Shown here in pieces: positions 62,896-64,000 of a stretch of DNA of 64,000 nucleotides. The stretch covers positions 8,303,453-8,367,452 of the forward strand of contig JABACO010000010.1 in the NCBI GenBank assembly GCA_013339895.1. The letters are read 5' to 3'. The notes under the pieces are model-generated. The model saw only the letters and a program-made list of their open reading frames with translations. It had not been told where the DNA came from and made no database searches. The DNA comes from Ephydatia muelleri (lineage: Eukaryota > Porifera > Demospongiae > Spongillida > Spongillidae). Numbering within the stretch: position 1 is the first letter of the stretch; every line of letters starts with the position of its first letter. Position numbers and translations under genes: made by a program.

Positions 62896-63490
62896 TATGG
62901 GACACTTTCCACGAAAACGGCCCATCACATATAATTATTGTGTAATACATGACTGTATAAAATGTTATAAAAATTCTTTGCGTTTGAATCATTATAACTT
63001 CCGAATGATTAACGTTATCGACTTCCTATTTTCAACACACACCATTTCTCAATGGTAAAATACATTTTGGGGCCTTGCACTGCTCTGTGCAAGTATTGCA
63101 ACGTCCAATATCCCACCGGGTTCAAACCTACCATAACTTTCAGTAGGAGTAATCAAATCACTTCAAATTCGGTTTGTAAATAGAGAGGTCCCTACATGCA
63201 CATTTTCCCGCTTGATATGGCGGGACACAATTTGCCACGATAGGTACAGGAACCTCTGTACCCACAAACCAAATTTTAAAAGCGATTTGATTACAGGAGA
63301 ACCGAAAGGTATTTGGCGGGTTTGAACCTAGTGGGGCATCACACAATGCAATACCCCAAAACGTATTTCACCATACAGAAATGGTGTAGTATGAAGTGTT
63401 GAGAATAAGAAATCAATAGCCTTAACCGTTTGGAAGTTATAGTGATTCAAACGCAAGGGAATTTTGAGGGGCAATTTTGTCCCATACATG
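62896..63490. mobile_element. Divergent family F fold-back
   Basis: Shares with the 18350-19352 block the strings CATTTTGGGGCCTTGC / ACCCCAAAACG and TGGTGTAGTATGAAGTGTT, with inverted arms around about 63195. More diverged and less symmetric than 18540-19352. Confidence 0.6.
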
Positions 63491-63775
63491 TAGTATGTGT
63501 TTTATGTACATGTATATGTGAAAATGTACATATGAGTGTGTGTTTTATGTGTAGTGTACATGTATGTGTGCATGTTTTATGTATGTGTGTACATGTATGT
63601 ACATGTATGTGTGTACAAGTATTAATGTATGTATAGCTATATGTGTACTTTTATGTATGTGTGTTTTATGTATGTCTGTACATGTACATGCATATGTGTA
63701 TATGTATGTATACATATGTGTACATGTATGTATTATGTGTGTGTTTTATGTATATGTGTGTGTATGTGTATACAA
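63490..63775. repeat. GT/ACATGTAT-rich tract
   Basis: Alternating TGTGT, TACATGTA and GTATGTA motifs. Open frames through it are artefacts. Confidence 0.85.
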
Positions 63776-64000
63776 TTTATTTTTACTGATCATTTGAAGT
63801 AACAATAGCACCATAAACAAACATGTACAAAATAAAATTCTATGTTCTTGACCTTCATGTCTTCTCAGCCTTGTAGAGACTCACTGATGGAAGAACCATG
63901 TGTGTAGCTATGTTGGTGATTCAGTGTCAGCTCTCTTGAACTGATATTGAGGCAACAACAGAACTTGCAATGAAAGCTGCAATTGGCATGCCTTGGAACC
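63776..64000. other. Window end, no feature seen
   Basis: No recognisable exon or repeat. Confidence 0.4.

Noticed and set aside
63430-63797. Cys/Val/Met-rich frames near the window end
   Set aside because: Translation of a GT/ATGTAC repeat.

Overview
The window is animal genomic DNA, not prokaryotic: coding information is split into short phase-1 exons with GT-AG borders, and most of the sequence is introns, simple repeats and mobile elements. I think a sponge (demosponge) is the most likely source. The grounds are the expanded LDL-receptor class A (LDLa) membrane-protein genes, a basic 15-residue-repeat protein of a kind I associate with sponge genomes from memory, and the compact introns. 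No search was run, so this is a moderate inference. I see no rRNA, tRNA or CRISPR array.

Layout. (1) 1-4780, plus strand: 3' part of an LDLa-repeat membrane-protein gene whose last exon carries two frameshifts. (2) 4780-8990: non-coding flank of the left arm of a large inverted duplication, with hAT-transposase relics. (3) 9800-11835: decayed pogo/Tigger-like transposase. (4) 11840-25300: repeat-rich, with hAT-type non-autonomous elements, a 29-bp minisatellite, nested fold-back elements, a mariner-type MITE, a Ulp1-PHD gene fragment and a piggyBac-type MITE. (5) 25330-31700: an unclassified reverse-transcriptase gene relic split by a Gmr1-like Ty3/gypsy element (27084-31615, minus strand, target duplication GCCAG). 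(6) 31800-39230: a LINE relic split by a BEL/Pao LTR element (32790-38747, target duplication GAGCC). (7) 39550-49210: right arm of the inverted duplication. (8) 43556-60020, minus strand: the second LDLa gene, which can be modelled from signal peptide to stop codon. It has 15 intact LDLa exons, of which 12 form four tandem three-exon cassettes, then a membrane-proximal domain I cannot assign, a Thr-rich stalk, a transmembrane helix and a basic tail. A plus-strand gene (51683-53900) lies in its largest intron. (9) 60020-64000: putative promoter region, palindromic elements and GT-rich repeats.

How the parts relate. The two LDLa genes face each other (left on plus, right on minus) in the arms of one inverted duplication around a roughly 30-kb centre that has collected nested transposons. 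Every LDLa exon begins and ends in phase 1, and so does the signal-peptide exon, so cassettes can be added or lost without breaking the frame. The right gene appears to have used this: triplets A-B-C repeat every 1.16-1.21 kb. The left copy keeps fewer exons, one of them visibly deleted, and a broken 3' exon. The transposons are mostly defective. The BEL/Pao element has two frame breaks, the Gmr1-like element lacks the RT-RNase H junction, and the pogo-like gene has stops. Identical-looking LTRs with perfect target duplications indicate recent insertion of both LTR elements.
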